This document shows, piece by piece, positions 44,380-54,940 of a stretch of 64,000 nt of DNA. The DNA is taken from NCBI RefSeq assembly GCF_027943255.1, contig NC_072896.1:39396501-39460500 (forward strand). Direction: 5' to 3'. Position 1 is the stretch's first letter. Each line of letters begins with the position of its first letter. The position numbers and the translations under genes were made by a program. Below the pieces are notes generated by a model. The model ran no database searches and was not told the origin of the DNA. It saw only the letters and a list, made by a program, of their open reading frames with translations. Origin of the DNA: Anastrepha obliqua. Its lineage: Eukaryota; Arthropoda; Insecta; Diptera; Tephritidae.

Positions 44380-46125
44380 TTTATCTTTATCATTAACTAA
44401 TTTTTTGAGAACATGTTTCACCACTTTCAAAGAAAACGGCGCATACTTTGACAAGTTTTGACTATTTACTTTTGAATTTTTATTATTCTTTTATAAAAAC
44501 AGAGTTCATAATACAATAAAAAACAAAAAAAAACAAAATGCGAACTTTGTTCATCAAAATTTCGAACATTTAACTCAAAATTTCTGAAAAAGTTTCAAGT
44601 ACGTATATAAAAATAGAAATGTAAAAGAAAAATATTCAAATATAATTTATAGCTCATTCAATTTAGTACCATAGAGGGCAAGTTTGAAGTAGGTAAAATT
44701 TCACATTGATTTTTGAGAATTTTTTTTGGCGGTATTGTGCATTTTCTCCATTTAACGCCTACTCCACATTTTTTTATATGGAAAAAAGCACCCAACACCG
44801 TCAGCAGAAAAAATTGTCAAACATCAAAGCCATTTTTTAACCACTTGAAACTTGTATTTTACTATATTACACCAAAATTAAATGATTTATAACATTAATA
44901 TACTAAATCTTATCTAAAACACTAAATCTAAAAATTCTGAGTAAACTGTTTGTAGTTTTGATGAAAATTCGCCTAATTCTAACACATTTGTAATAATTTT
45001 GAAACTTTGCTTTATATGGTTTTTATTGCAGCGTGAACTACATTTTTATAAAAAAACTAATTAAAATTACAAAAAAAAATAAATAGTTCAAACTTACCAA
45101 TATGTGGTGTACACTTTCTTTTGATGTTGACTTTGGCCGTATTAGAAGTGGGGTTTGATTTATCGAAAAAATGTGAATCCCAACATTGGCTAAACAAGGC
45201 GCTGTCTATTTCTGCACTGTCTGTCAAGAGGTATCTATCTGCCACAATATATATCTACATATATTGAGTTTGTATGTATGTATGTTACTAATAATCTCTC
45301 ACACGCACACATACACTTTGTGCAATTAAAAAATCACAACGACAAATACGAGTAAGTAACCGCACGGCAAACGCGCCGCAATCACAATTAAATTTGGTAA
45401 AGTTCAACCCCAAAAAATCAAAATGGGAAAACAAGTAACATGGCAGTTGTGCTGCATAACCTCGTAAAACGAAGTCAACATCTCTCCTGAGTATTTTTGG
45501 GTATTAACAAAAATGTACGAGCATACATGGAACAATTTATATCTGTATGTATATACTTAGGCATATATGTACGTATGTATGCATGTGCCACACTCTGTTA
45601 GTGGTAATTTAATTTTTAATTAGGACACAAGTATTTACATACAAGTTCACCGAAATGATTGACTATACGAATTCCCAGTAAGCGAAATTTGTTGCCTTTG
45701 TCGAAGTTGTGGTAAGACAACAAAAATTCAACCCTGCTACCAATGAGTTTGGTATAACGGAATTATTTGAAATGAAGAATAGGGCACGGAGAAGAAATGC
45801 TAATAATCTTTGGAAATGTATGCGATTTAAAAAATGTTTATAGGGAGGGAAACTTTTAGTTACAGAGTACAAATTTGAAATTTCGATGCTGAAACAAAAT
45901 ATTCATTGACAGCGATTAGTTAGAATATTGAAATAAAATTCCAAAGCCATTCTAATAACCTTTTCTAGAATTGTTTGCTTATAAATTAATAAACATTTGG
46001 AAAAATAATTCTAGTCGATATAAACAAATTTTCCATATTTTTTTACTATAAAGAAACATTTTCGTTTACGTCAAGTCTAAAACATAATCAAAGTTTTTAA
46101 AGACCACTAAGAGCTAATACGAGCT
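44380..46125. other. AT-rich intronic sequence, nothing recognised
   Basis: No transposon or gene signal. Microsatellite-like ATGTATGTATG and CATACACA tracts lie near 45255-45320 and 45530-45590. Confidence 0.4.
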
Positions 46126-47115
46126 AAAATTACTGCAGATAGTTAAATAAATAAATTTAAAACAAGAGTTTAGAAATTCATAAGATTCGGTCTTTGACAC
46201 CGAAAGGTCAAGCAGAATAGAACTCGAGATCTCATTGAGTTCTCTTAGTGCGCGGGCAATTTGGGTACATAATTTGTGTTAAGCAATTTAAAATGGGTCA
46301 GTAATAGTTATGTACAATCAATTTCTCCTTTAAATACACAAAAAACAAAAGACAGTGAGAGACCTTTAATCTCGAGAAGCTTTAAGTTAATTAAAATCAA
46401 ATGAGAATTATAGGAGGGGATAAGATTTGAGAATTTTAATTACCTGAGCGCATATTTCAGGAGCACCTTCCGGACACGTTCAACAAGCTCAATTACAAAT
46501 AGGTAAATAAATATTTTATATTTTAATCTAGAGCGAACAAAAGAAGTAAAAAGCAATTTCAGAGTATAAGGTCCGGAAACGTCGAGCTATTACGCCGTAT
46601 AAAACCTAAGATTGAGTAAGAAGTGGATACAACGAAGTTAATGTGACAATTGGATGAAAAATGGGCGTTAAAGATCATACTTAGACGCCTTTGAAGTCAT
46701 GAACAGATTGAAGTAGAATATTAGCAATACTATAAGATGATTGAAAAACATTTTGGGTTTTGGTGAAAGTAGCATGAAAACATTTCCTGATATTTCGAGA
46801 GATGCCAGAATGGCTGTACCACCAAACAGCGCATCAATTTCCGATTGCAAGACAAGAATACCCTTAGTATTACTAATGGTAGAAAATATATTCAAATCAT
46901 CAGTATAGAGAAGAAAACTGACAAACGAAAAACAGCTACTAACATCATAAAAAAAAATGAAGAGAGGAGGCTCTAATATACAGCCTTATGGCATTCCTGA
47001 AGATGAAATGAAAGGTTCCGAACATTCATCTTCAATCATTACCACACATCGTATATCGGATAAATAAGATTGCAACCATTGGTAGAAAACAGAATGAAAA
47101 CCGCGCGAGGCTAAT
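46126..47115 (-). mobile_element. jockey-like LINE reverse transcriptase, palm to C-terminus
   Basis: Minus strand: FYQWLQSYLSDIRCVVMIED, SGMP-stop-GCILEPPLFIFF (normally GVPQGSxLGPLLF), FLLYTDDLNIFSTISNTKGI with the active-site YxDD box, QSEIDALFGG, then after decay LKLLFTSFVRSRLKYKIF and VERVRKVLLKYALR, the LYxSLVRSxLEY and RIExVQKxFLxFALR motifs of jockey elements. A C-terminal INLKLLEIKGLSLSF block follows near 46385. One stop in the GCILEP region and frameshifts after 46670. 5' half absent. Confidence 0.87.
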
Positions 47116-47139
47116 TAATGTCCTTGTAAACACTTGACA

Positions 47140-47795
47140 TCATCATCTTCTACTATTTTTAAGCTGGGTAAAGCAACAAAAGGAATAGATCTTGTGGTGA
47201 ACGAGGACAAAACGAAGTACTTCCTGCCATCAAATAAAAGTCACCGCACTCGCATACCGCACCAACGCCCCTGTTGATAGTTATGATTTTGAAGTTGTAA
47301 GAGGTTTCGTTTATTTAGAAACCAGCATTAACACCGATCCACTAAAATCCAGATGAGAATCTCTCTTGCCAATAAATGTTACTTTGGACCAAGTAGATAT
47401 TTGCGCAGTAAACTCGTCTCTCATCGAACAATACTAACACTTTATAAGCCTCTAATCAAGCTCGTCGTATTGTAAAGCGCAGAAGCTGGGACGATAAAAA
47501 CATCCATCCCTGGGAGTGTTTGAGAGAAAGACTCTGCGGAATATTTTTGGATCTTTGCGTGTTGGTGACAGCGAGTATCGTAGGCGATGGAACAAGGAGC
47601 TGTATGAGCCTTACGGTGACCTTGGCATAGTCAGTGAATAAAGATCCAGCGGCTCCGCCGGCTAAATCATGCCGTCCCAATGGATACGAAATTCTGCCTT
47701 TGAAAGTGCTTGTGAAAGAAACAACTGACGAGCTTTGTTAAATTCGGTCAAAACTGCTCAAGCGGTTGCCGCGACAATAAACAAGAAAAGGAAGA
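47140..47795 (+). mobile_element. RTE-like LINE: RT thumb to 3' tail, degraded
   Basis: The plus strand reads GIDLVVNEDKTKYFLPSNK (47188-47240), DSYDFEVVRGFVYLETSINT, LGVFERKTLRNIFGSLRVGD, SEYRRRWNKELYEPYGDLGI. This is the standard order NExKTKYLLSS, Y.FEVV..F.YLG, FERK.LR.I.GP, EYRRR.N.ELYELY. The RT active site is absent. The tail (TTCGGTCAAAACTGCTCAAG, CGGTTGCCGCG, AAGAAAAGGAAG) resembles the tails at 9510 and 13070. Confidence 0.82.
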
Positions 47796-48380
47796 GTTAT
47801 TGAAAGATATACACTGAGAAAGCAATGACGTTAATATTTAAGAGCTTAATGAGAAAAAATTATATCGAGCCACAAAGAAACGAACTCTGAAATTGTAGAG
47901 TATATGCCGGTGTAATTTAAGTTGTTAAGTGCTGTTAAGGGAAAATAATTAAAAAGAGGCACCTTTTTATAACCATAATAAACGATAAAACGTTTATTTA
48001 TACTACGCCGAAAGTATGAAAAGGCATACAGAATTTTAGCTACAGATACTTGGCCAAACTGAAGAAAGTTTGCAAACAGAAGAGATATTTACTATGTACT
48101 GTCTCAGAGAAGGTTAACAAATTAACAATTGAAAAGCATAGAGAGGGTTAGGAGTATTTCAGCGTATGTAAGGCGCTGCTAAGAGTCATAGTAGGAGTAC
48201 CAAGCTGAATTGAATTTTTTTTTAATTAGCAGCACTTTTAGATTTTTCAAAAAAAAAGTTCATAATACCAGATTAGATCTAAAGTTTTAGTAGATCTTTT
48301 GGGCTTCGCTTTAGCTTAATATAGAAAATATTTAAAGCAAAATTAAAACATGTAGAGAAAATATACATATGTACATACAT
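47796..48380. other. Nothing recognised
   Basis: AT-rich; no open frame with motifs. Confidence 0.35.
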
Positions 48381-48383
48381 ATA

Positions 48384-49357
48384 TCAAGTCAGTCCATAAG
48401 TCCTCAAAAAATGTGTTGTCCTTGGAGCCAAAATATGCTTCGTTATCCCTTTTTATAGCTTCTTTTGAGGAGTAGTTCTTGTTACAAACATGGGATTCAA
48501 GTCCACGGAAAGGGTGATAATCACAAAGTGCAATATCCCATCCGAGCTCGTTCAGCTTGCCTAATGTTTGCCTTGCGGTATGAGGTCTGCGTTGTCGTGG
48601 TGAAACAAAACTTTGCGTCTATTTACTAAAGACGGTCGATTTTTGTTAAGTGCCTCATTCAGGTTTGATAGCTGATGGGAATATTAATCAGCAGTTATCG
48701 TCTGGTTCGGTTTCAGAAGTTCATAATAAACAATACCGGCCATATCCCACCAAATAGACAAGGGAATCTTCTTGGAGTGAAGACCATCTCTAGGAGTCGG
48801 TTCTGGTGTTTCATCTTTATATAACCATTGGCGTTTGCGAACAGGATTATTGTAAAGGACCCATTTTGCATCGCCGGTAACGATACAGTTCAAAAAACTT
48901 TCATTTTCAAGCCGTTGCAACAGCTGAGAACACACATTCACTCTCTGCTGAAGGTTATCGACGGAAAGTCTATGCGGAACCCATTTCCCCTGCTTTGAAA
49001 CCTTTCCCAATTGAACCAGGTGCCTGTGAACTGTTCCATGCGATGAATTTAACCCCTGAGCTATCATATCGAATGTCAAATTTGGCTCAGCTTCCACGAG
49101 TTCGAGCAAGGACTCGGAGTTAAAGACTTCAGGACGACGAGCGCGCGGGGCATCTTCCACGCCTCAGTTACCACTTCGGAATTATGAAAACCACTTTTGC
49201 GCAGCCCTTACACTCACGGTATCCTCTCCGTGAACATCAAGAATATCAAGAAAATATAAATATTTCCGTTATATTCCGCGAATAATTTTTTGTATGCAAA
49301 AATCGTACAAAAGTGAAATTATAGGTAAAATACGCACGAACTTATGGACTAACCTGA
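48384..49357 (-). mobile_element. mariner element, internally deleted, with transposase relic
   Basis: TA flanks both sides. The ends are TCAAGTCAGTCCATAAGTCC and, reversed, TCAGGTTAGTCCATAAGTTC: inverted repeats of about 20 bp with three mismatches. Frame 49160-48684 gives a mariner transposase middle: LGKVSKQGKWVPHRLS (the WVPHxL linker), FLNCIVTGDAKWVLYNN (first D kept, GDEKW now GDAKW) and SIWWDMAGIVYYELLKPNQT. Upstream HGEDTVSVRAAQKWF is in the same frame behind two stops. Downstream a FHHDNAD block is followed directly by TARQTLGKLNELGWDIALCD, so the HPPYSPDLAP segment with the third catalytic aspartate is deleted. Length 974 bp against about 1.3 kb. Confidence 0.88.
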
Positions 49358-49524
49358 TAATAGATGGAAGTAAGTCTATAATCCTATTTTGTTCTTGAAT
49401 AACCTCTTCAATAAATAAAAAACAAAAACACAATTTTGAGTGATGGACATTTTTATTTTTCCCTTTACGCGCTCTACTGCTTGCATTGACGTACGAAACT
49501 ATTGGAAAAAATTATAAATCTTCT

Positions 49525-49915
49525 AAAAGGGTGATTCATTTTGCACCACATTCTATTATTATAGAAAAAATTCAAGCAGCATGTTAAAATTATTCAAACT
49601 TATTATGAAATTGGTCGATCTTTAAGAACAACATTTCGCAAAATTCTTGATTTTTTTGGTGGACATAATCGTCCAAATGAGTCGGCAATTCAAAGGTTGG
49701 TGAAAAAATTTCCAGAAACTGGTTCTGCCGAGAATAGAAAAAGAACTGGGGGATTGAAAACTAAACGTTCGGTTGAGAGCGTTGCTGCTTTAGCGCAAAG
49801 TGTTGCAGAAAAAAAATTAGGCATTCGTTATTTGACTGTTTGGCTGATTTTATCAGCAGACGCGCTCATTTGGGAAATTTCAATGATGTCGTTTTTCACA
49901 TATAATTATTAAGAG
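49525..49915 (+). pseudogene. Transposase N-terminal fragment, DD41D-like
   Basis: An end-like TAAAAGGGTGATTCATTTTG at 49525 resembles the left end of the element at 17637. The frame then reads QTYYEIGRSLRTTFRKILDF, GGHNRPNESAIQRLVKKFPE and TGSAENRKRTGGLKTKRSVE, an HTH followed by the usual linker. It stops at 49912 before any catalytic block. The rest to 50330 is AT-rich without signal. Confidence 0.65.
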
Positions 49916-50334
49916 CCATATTCTGAGCCTGAAAGAATATAAATTTATACATGTTTTATTTTTTTAATAACATCTAGGCGCGTCTTTTGAAAGACCTTTT
50001 AGATTCAGATGGAATTGAAGTAAAATAAAAATTTTCGATTTAGATTTGAATATTTGTTGTATCCACAGATGCTTTAAACCTCAAATATAACGGTTTGATT
50101 TCCAAGTCTTTATTCAAAACCAATTTTTTTAATTGATGTTTAATGACCTTGAAATACTTGAACCGCCGTAAGATGATTTTGGTGTACTGTAGCAATATTA
50201 TTTTCTCAAATATTTATATAGTCAGATTTACCCATATTTGCCTACATATAAATTTGTTTGTATGCTGAATATGGAGTGGTTGTAATGAGATTTTTTCACA
50301 AGTCCCTAGGTAAATATTTTTATTTTCATAAAGT

Positions 50335-51480
50335 TGAATTTCCTAATAAGAGAATATTTCTTGTTGTTGGTGGTTTTGTTGTTGTAGCAGGTACTTTGCC
50401 TGTCAGTGTAGTGTAATCGCCGGTCGTCTTCGTCCAGCTCATCTAACGGTAGGCCCAGGAAACTAGCTGTTTTGACATATTGATGAGTGGGTTTGATGGG
50501 GCATGTGAAAAGGTGGTTAGTGTCGTGCGGGGTGCCTTCACATGCCGGACATATGTTTAGTATGTCGGGGTCGATTCTGGATAAGTAGGAGTTTAACCTG
50601 CTATAGTATCCAGAATGTAATTGTGCCAAGGTTACGCGGGACTCTCGGGGAAGTTGGAGCCCTTCGTCTGCGGTTGGTGGTAGTTGGACTCCGATAACGG
50701 CATTCGGGGGTCAGGAGCTTAAGAAGGTGGTAATGGTCTCCCAACGAATATCGTTTATGGTCTGTCTGATCCAATAGCTGTATGTTTGTTTTGTCTTGGA
50801 TATCGTCCGGGTAATTAAGGAAATGGCTCCTGACATGCCTAGGAGGTGGCTCAGGCTCAAGCAGGAGGCTGCATGGGTGAGACCTGCGGTAACACTCTAG
50901 CAGAAACTGCTTGCTGAGCAGTTTGTTATGCTCCTTCACAGGCAGCATGTGGGCCTCGTCGTATAGGTGTTGTATCGGGGACATCATGAAACATCCTGTC
51001 GCGGTCCTTGTTGCAGCGTTTTGGCAGGTCTGAAGCTTCGTCCACTGCGAATCAGTGGTTCCAGGCGACCAGACAGGCGTAGTATAGTTTAGAACCGGTC
51101 GGCCTATTGCTTTGAAAGCCGACAGCAACATTTCCTGATCTTTGCCCCAAGTGCCGCCGGCAAGCGACTTGACGATCTTGTTGCGATTCTGTACTTTAAT
51201 TGTAATAGTAGTTGTATGCGCTGAGAAAGAGAGCAAGCTGGCGAAGGTAACTCCAAATATTTTGGGGTTGTTAACCGTCGGAATTGGTGTGTCGTCGACT
51301 TTTACCTTAAGTTGCAGCTTGACCTCGTTTGTCCAGGTCGTCGTGGATTTAGTGGGGGAAAGTTGTAAGTTCCTCGCAGTGAAGAAGCAAGAAAGGGAGG
51401 CGAGGTAGTTGTTTACCTTGGAGCGCAGGCCGTCAATGTCATTGCGCGAAGATATTTGTAAAAGTGTATGCTCAAAGCAT
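50335..51480 (-). mobile_element. LINE: RT thumb to C-terminus, long open frame
   Basis: The minus frame 51236-50601 stays open and continues upstream to about 51480. It contains GLRSKVNNYLASLSCFFTAR, LQLSPTKSTTTWTNEVKLQL, NPKIFGVTFASLLSFSAHTT, GGTWGKDQEMLLSAFKAIGR, PVLNYTTPVWSPGTTDSQWT and LQTCQNAATRTATGCFMMSP. After a frameshift near 50615, frame 50629-50306 gives AQLHSGYYSRLNSYLSRIDP, ILNICPACEGTPHDTNHLFT, the Cys-His C-terminal knuckle. The 3' tail is CAACAACAA-rich (50370-50385). The YxDD box lies upstream of the truncation point, so only the 3' third remains. One frameshift suggests fairly recent insertion. Confidence 0.87.
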
Positions 51481-52185
51481 AAAACATAAATAGCATTTTC
51501 TCCTAAAATTATTTATGTATTCATTTTGACAAAAACACTTACCTAGCTCCGTTAAAATTTATGTAAGCATAAAATCATAGAATTTAGAAATGAACTCTCC
51601 TATTAAGTGATTAATTTCTCCACTAATATCGTAGTTTGTACTTTTTCATAAATGTCTTCAACAACAATTTCCACAGATTCCAAAGCAATCTAATTCACAA
51701 CAATCCAGTTTGAAAATAGTTTCGTGACAAAGAGAAAGTTTAATAAATATGGCGTCGCATTCGTTACGATTTTGGCAAATTTGGTTTAATGGGTAAACAG
51801 GATTACTATTCCATATGCAAGCGCATGTGTGAGTTGAGGTATGAGTGCAGGGTAGGTGTGCTGTTTAAAATGGATAATGAAGGATGTCTGGGTTACATAT
51901 AGAATGGTTGAAATGCTATCTGGCGTGGAGTGCGACCGATAAGTTCCAGTGTGTGTGTTACGGAGTTTGTGTATTTAAGTGAGGCATACTTTTGTGCTTA
52001 GTGCGGGTATGTGATAACAATTTAGTAAAATTTATATAAGCTTTTTATTATAATTATATAAGAGCTTTTTTATGATGATAGAAATGCAGAGAGGGAGGTG
52101 TGACCACCAATACAAAATAACTTTTATTTTTTTATTATCAATTTTTTAGAAATACTTTTAATAAAAAGTAAAGCGCATAAAAGTA
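51481..52185. other. Nothing recognised
   Basis: AT-rich sequence between a LINE and the Mutator-like element. Confidence 0.4.
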
Positions 52186-52249
52186 ATTAAAAACGGGTTG
52201 GTTTCGAAATTCTGTATGTACAAAATTCTAAAAACAAAATTCAGCTTTT

Positions 52250-52355
52250 TAAAATTCTGCTTTTTAAAATTCTGCTTTTTTAAAATTCTGCTTTTTTAAA
52301 ATTCTGCTTTCTAAAATTCTGTATTACAAAATTCTGTATTACAAAATTCTGTATT
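52250..52355 (+). repeat. Left-arm tandem array, AAAATTCTG units
   Basis: About eight units of AAAATTCTGC(T)5-6 and then AAAATTCTGTATTAC, in head-to-tail order. The mirror array lies at 53570-53695. Confidence 0.9.
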
Positions 52356-52488
52356 AAAATATAATGTTAACAATGTTAAAGAGGTAATGTAATTATTTTG
52401 AAAAAGTGCGCACTTTTCCAAAATAATTACATTACCTCTTTAACATTGTTAACATTATTATTTTAATACAGAATTTTGTAATACAGAA
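52332..52488. repeat. 157-bp near-perfect palindrome
   Basis: Centre at 52409/52410 within GTGCGCAC. The arms are about 78 nt: AAGAGGTAATGTAATTATTT and TGAAAAAGTGC at left are answered by GCACTTTTCC and AAAATAATTACATTACCTCT at right. I see one mismatch near the centre (A against G) and one one-base length difference further out. The arms end in TTCTGTATTACAAAATTCTG, part of the tandem-array unit. It would form a long hairpin. Confidence 0.92.
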
Positions 52489-52818
52489 CATTGTGGGATA
52501 TTCATTGTCAAATTTAGGTATGGTTATTTGTTAGTAAAACTTTTTACACAATTTGAGTATATGCGCCCCATTGTTTTTAACATATTCGTACATACCTATG
52601 TACATACCTACGTTAATTATAGTTGACAACATTTATACATTGGTATGTACATAGGTATGTTTGCAATCAAATATTACCTGGAGATGAGAACTTCTATCAC
52701 AAATGAGGAATTACAATTTCACCACACCTGTCTACAACGGTTCTTATATTGTTTGTTTACCTTCTGTTAAGTGCTGACTTTTTGTGAAAGAGCGTGGTTT
52801 AATATTATATTGATAAAA

Positions 52819-53118
52819 ATGTCCGAAATAAGAATTTTGAAAACAAATAAAAATAAGGAAATGTTGGGTGTTGATGGGTATTTCTATTATTTAGAAAGAA
52901 TAACAAAACAAAGGACATATAATTGGTCGTGTTCCAAGAGAATAGCGTGTCACTGTAAATTTCGATTGGTGACTGAATTAAAAGACGGTATCCATTGTGT
53001 GATTAAAAGGTCCGGTGTACATACCCATAGCCCTGAGGCAGTGGAAGGTTTTTTTCGCGATGCTAATATAAAGCTTAAAGAGTTATCTAAAAAACATGCT
53101 TGCCGGCTAGCCAGATAA
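52819..53118 (+). CDS. FLYWCH zinc-finger protein piece of the MULE
   Basis: Most likely start ATG 52819 (MSEIRILKTNKNKEMLGVDG); an upstream in-frame ATG at 52771 is less likely. The domain reads GYFYYLERITKQRTYNWSCS, KRIACHCKFRLVTELKDG and SGVHTHSPEA. The order F-Y-x(n)-W-x-C-x(n)-C-x(n)-H-x-H is the FLYWCH zinc-binding pattern, often found N-terminal in animal Mutator-like transposases, where it is thought to bind DNA. A frameshift near 53105 separates it from the continuing frame QIIRETIVLTPSDSRDALPS, which stops just before 53175. Confidence 0.83.
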   Translation: MSEIRILKTNKNKEMLGVDGYFYYLERITKQRTYNWSCSKRIACHCKFRLVTELKDGIHCVIKRSGVHTHSPEAVEGFFRDANIKLKELSKKHACRLAR

Positions 53119-53174
53119 TTCGAGAAACCATTGTGCTAACTCCGAGCGATAGCCGTGATGCTTTACCTTCTTAA

Positions 53175-53540
53175 ATGGCCCAAAAAAGTAAAATAATGCG
53201 GACTAGAGAAAAGAAATGGAACATGAAAGAACCAAAAACTGTAGATGATATTGATATGCCATTTAATTTATATGTCCTTGAAGGCGAGCTTTTTGTCTTA
53301 GCAGAAAAGTGGGTCGATGATGTACTTTTTATAATATTGGGGACAAAATCTTCATTGGAAATGCTGAGTAGCAGTGACTGCTGGGCTGTTGATGGAACTT
53401 TCCATGTTGTTCCTCGCGTTATGAGGCAACTTTTTTCCATACATGGCAGAGTACATGGTATGGCAGAGTATATGTATATTTATGGAATAAATGTTTATTT
53501 TGGTACTTCTGGTATGACGAAAATCACAAAACTTGAATAA
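53175..53540 (+). pseudogene. MULE transposase, N-terminal catalytic part, truncated
   Basis: MAQKSKIMRTREKKW opens a frame with FNLYVLEGELFVLAEKWVDD, then MLSSSDCWAVDGTFHVVPRV, MRQLFSIHGRV. The VDGTF motif with its aspartate is the first catalytic residue of the MULE DDE domain. After HGRVHG the frame runs into MAEYMYIYGINVYFGTSGM, which does not look like the family, and then the right array begins at about 53545. The other catalytic residues and the C-terminus are deleted. Confidence 0.82.
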
Positions 53541-53544
53541 AGCA

Positions 53545-53700
53545 GAATTTTTCGCATTAAACATGCAGAATTTTGAAAAAGCAGAATTTTAGAAAGCAGA
53601 ATTTTAAAAAGCAGAATTTTAAAAAAGCAGAATTTTAAAAAGCAGAATTTTTTTGCAATTTACAGAATTTTGTCACCCAGAATTTTGTAATACAGAATAA
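53545..53700 (-). repeat. Right-arm tandem array, inverted copy of the left array
   Basis: Seven to nine units of AAAAAGCAGAATTTT, the reverse complement of the left-arm unit, ending in CAGAATTTTGTAATACAGAA before TAATGACACGCTCCC. Confidence 0.9.
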
Positions 53701-53721
53701 TGACACGCTCCCATTAAAAAC

Positions 53722-54940
53722 CGCACTTATGTGATTTTCGTATCTTCCACTCAGTTTATTTTTCGCACCCCCATAGCCCATAACTATTTAGTGGCTACAT
53801 TTCCCATAAGAAATAACAAATCCTGACCGGAATAAATAACTTATTAGAACTCGAGGCAAACTTCTGCACTTTTACATACTGAATTCGCCGAAACTTTTGA
53901 CAATTGCCTTAAACGATTATCGTGAGAATATTTAACACTAACAAAAACAACAGAATTTAATATATGCACCGATTTGAAAAGCAATGTCAACTGCTACAAC
54001 AACAAAAAAACAACGAATGCCAGTGACTGCGAACTAGAATGACAGCAGCAGCACCGAAAATTTGCCCAACATCCATTATTGCCGAGAAGTTGCCAGACAA
54101 CGGCAAATCGTCCGCATATTTGGTGATATGCAAACGTACAAATATGCATAACTATGGTATTTTGTAAGTTAGGGGTGCCCGAAATAGTTTTCCAGGCTTC
54201 ACAGATTGAAAAACATCGTTTTACGCTTGAACCACGACGCTGGAATGCATTCCTATTGCACGCTTGTTTGCTGTGTTGCGTACCGAAATGAGGCATTCAA
54301 CGCGCTTATCGTTTGCAAATACAGTGAAACCTCTCGTGGGTGGATACTCGCCGTCAATCAGCTTTTGCCCGCCCAAGAGAAGTGTCCACTCAAAAAAGGT
54401 TAACTTCTTCCGATACATAAGATTTGGTATAGAAAAAATGTGGGGCTTAAAGAGGTGTTCGATAGGAGAGACTACACTGTATACGTAAAAAGTTTGTAAG
54501 ATAGACGGTGGCATGCGCTTGCTTGACCTTGGCTTACAGAAGAATGAAGCCCAATGCCACACAACTGTTGGGTATATCAATTTCTGGATATCAGCCTACT
54601 AGGTACGAATTCAATTCGATAAGAAATGCGGATATTCCGGAAATTAACACAAAGCGAATACCGGTTAAGAAAATCGTGATATAAATCCCAAAGCCATCTG
54701 AGGGGTCTTGCGAAATTGCGCTGCGTGAAGATGCGCTATTTCTTCGTCCAAGTAAGCCCTCTCTCTGGGCAATCATTTTAACCTGAACCCAACATAAGAA
54801 TGTGCTACTGTGAAACCAACCGGGGCTGTCACATAAAATAATTGGATTTCATAAAAATTGAGAATGTTTTTTATTTAAAGTAAAGCCGAAAAATGGTGCC
54901 AAAGCATACTGGGTGCTTTTTCACAAATTTTTTCCTTCAG
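53722..54940. other. Mostly unrecognised; possible LINE 3' tail at 54720-54795
   Basis: No family is recognised in 53722-54700, although frames at 54206-54403 and 54221-54580 overlap on opposite strands. Near 54745-54785 AGCCCTCTCTCTGGGCAATC matches the 3' tail at 3490-3520, so an old LINE 3' end may run up to there. Confidence 0.35.

Larger units (their letters stand above)
52195..53712 (+). mobile_element. Mutator-like (MULE) foldback-type element with 9-bp target duplication
   Basis: ATTAAAAAC occurs exactly at 52186-52194 and 53713-53721, the 9-bp duplication expected for Mutator-superfamily insertion. The element starts GGGTTGGTTTCGAAATTCTG and ends, reversed, GGGAGCGTGTCATTATTCTG; from there both arms continue TATxxACAAAATTCT. 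Each arm is largely a tandem array of a 14-16 bp unit, AAAATTCTGCTTTTT, pointing inward. Between the arms lie a long palindrome (52332-52488) and two coding pieces, FLYWCH (52819-53118) and a MULE DDE start (53175-53540). The element is 1518 bp. The transposase is incomplete, so the copy probably depends on a fuller relative. Confidence 0.88.

Noticed and set aside
45035..45100. Possible third host exon after the TTTTTATTGCAG acceptor-like site at about 45030-45041
   Set aside because: In the required phase 0 it stops after ten codons and the residues do not resemble the VWA_N region.
52240..53700. CRISPR-like array suggested by regularly spaced AAAATTCTGC repeats
   Set aside because: There are no unique spacers, the units abut, the two arrays are inverted copies and the host is an animal. 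They are transposon arm repeats.
54206..54580. Overlapping frames on both strands (65, 74 and 119 codons)
   Set aside because: Mutually exclusive, none matching a known element. Possibly decayed transposon sequence, but I cannot support a call.
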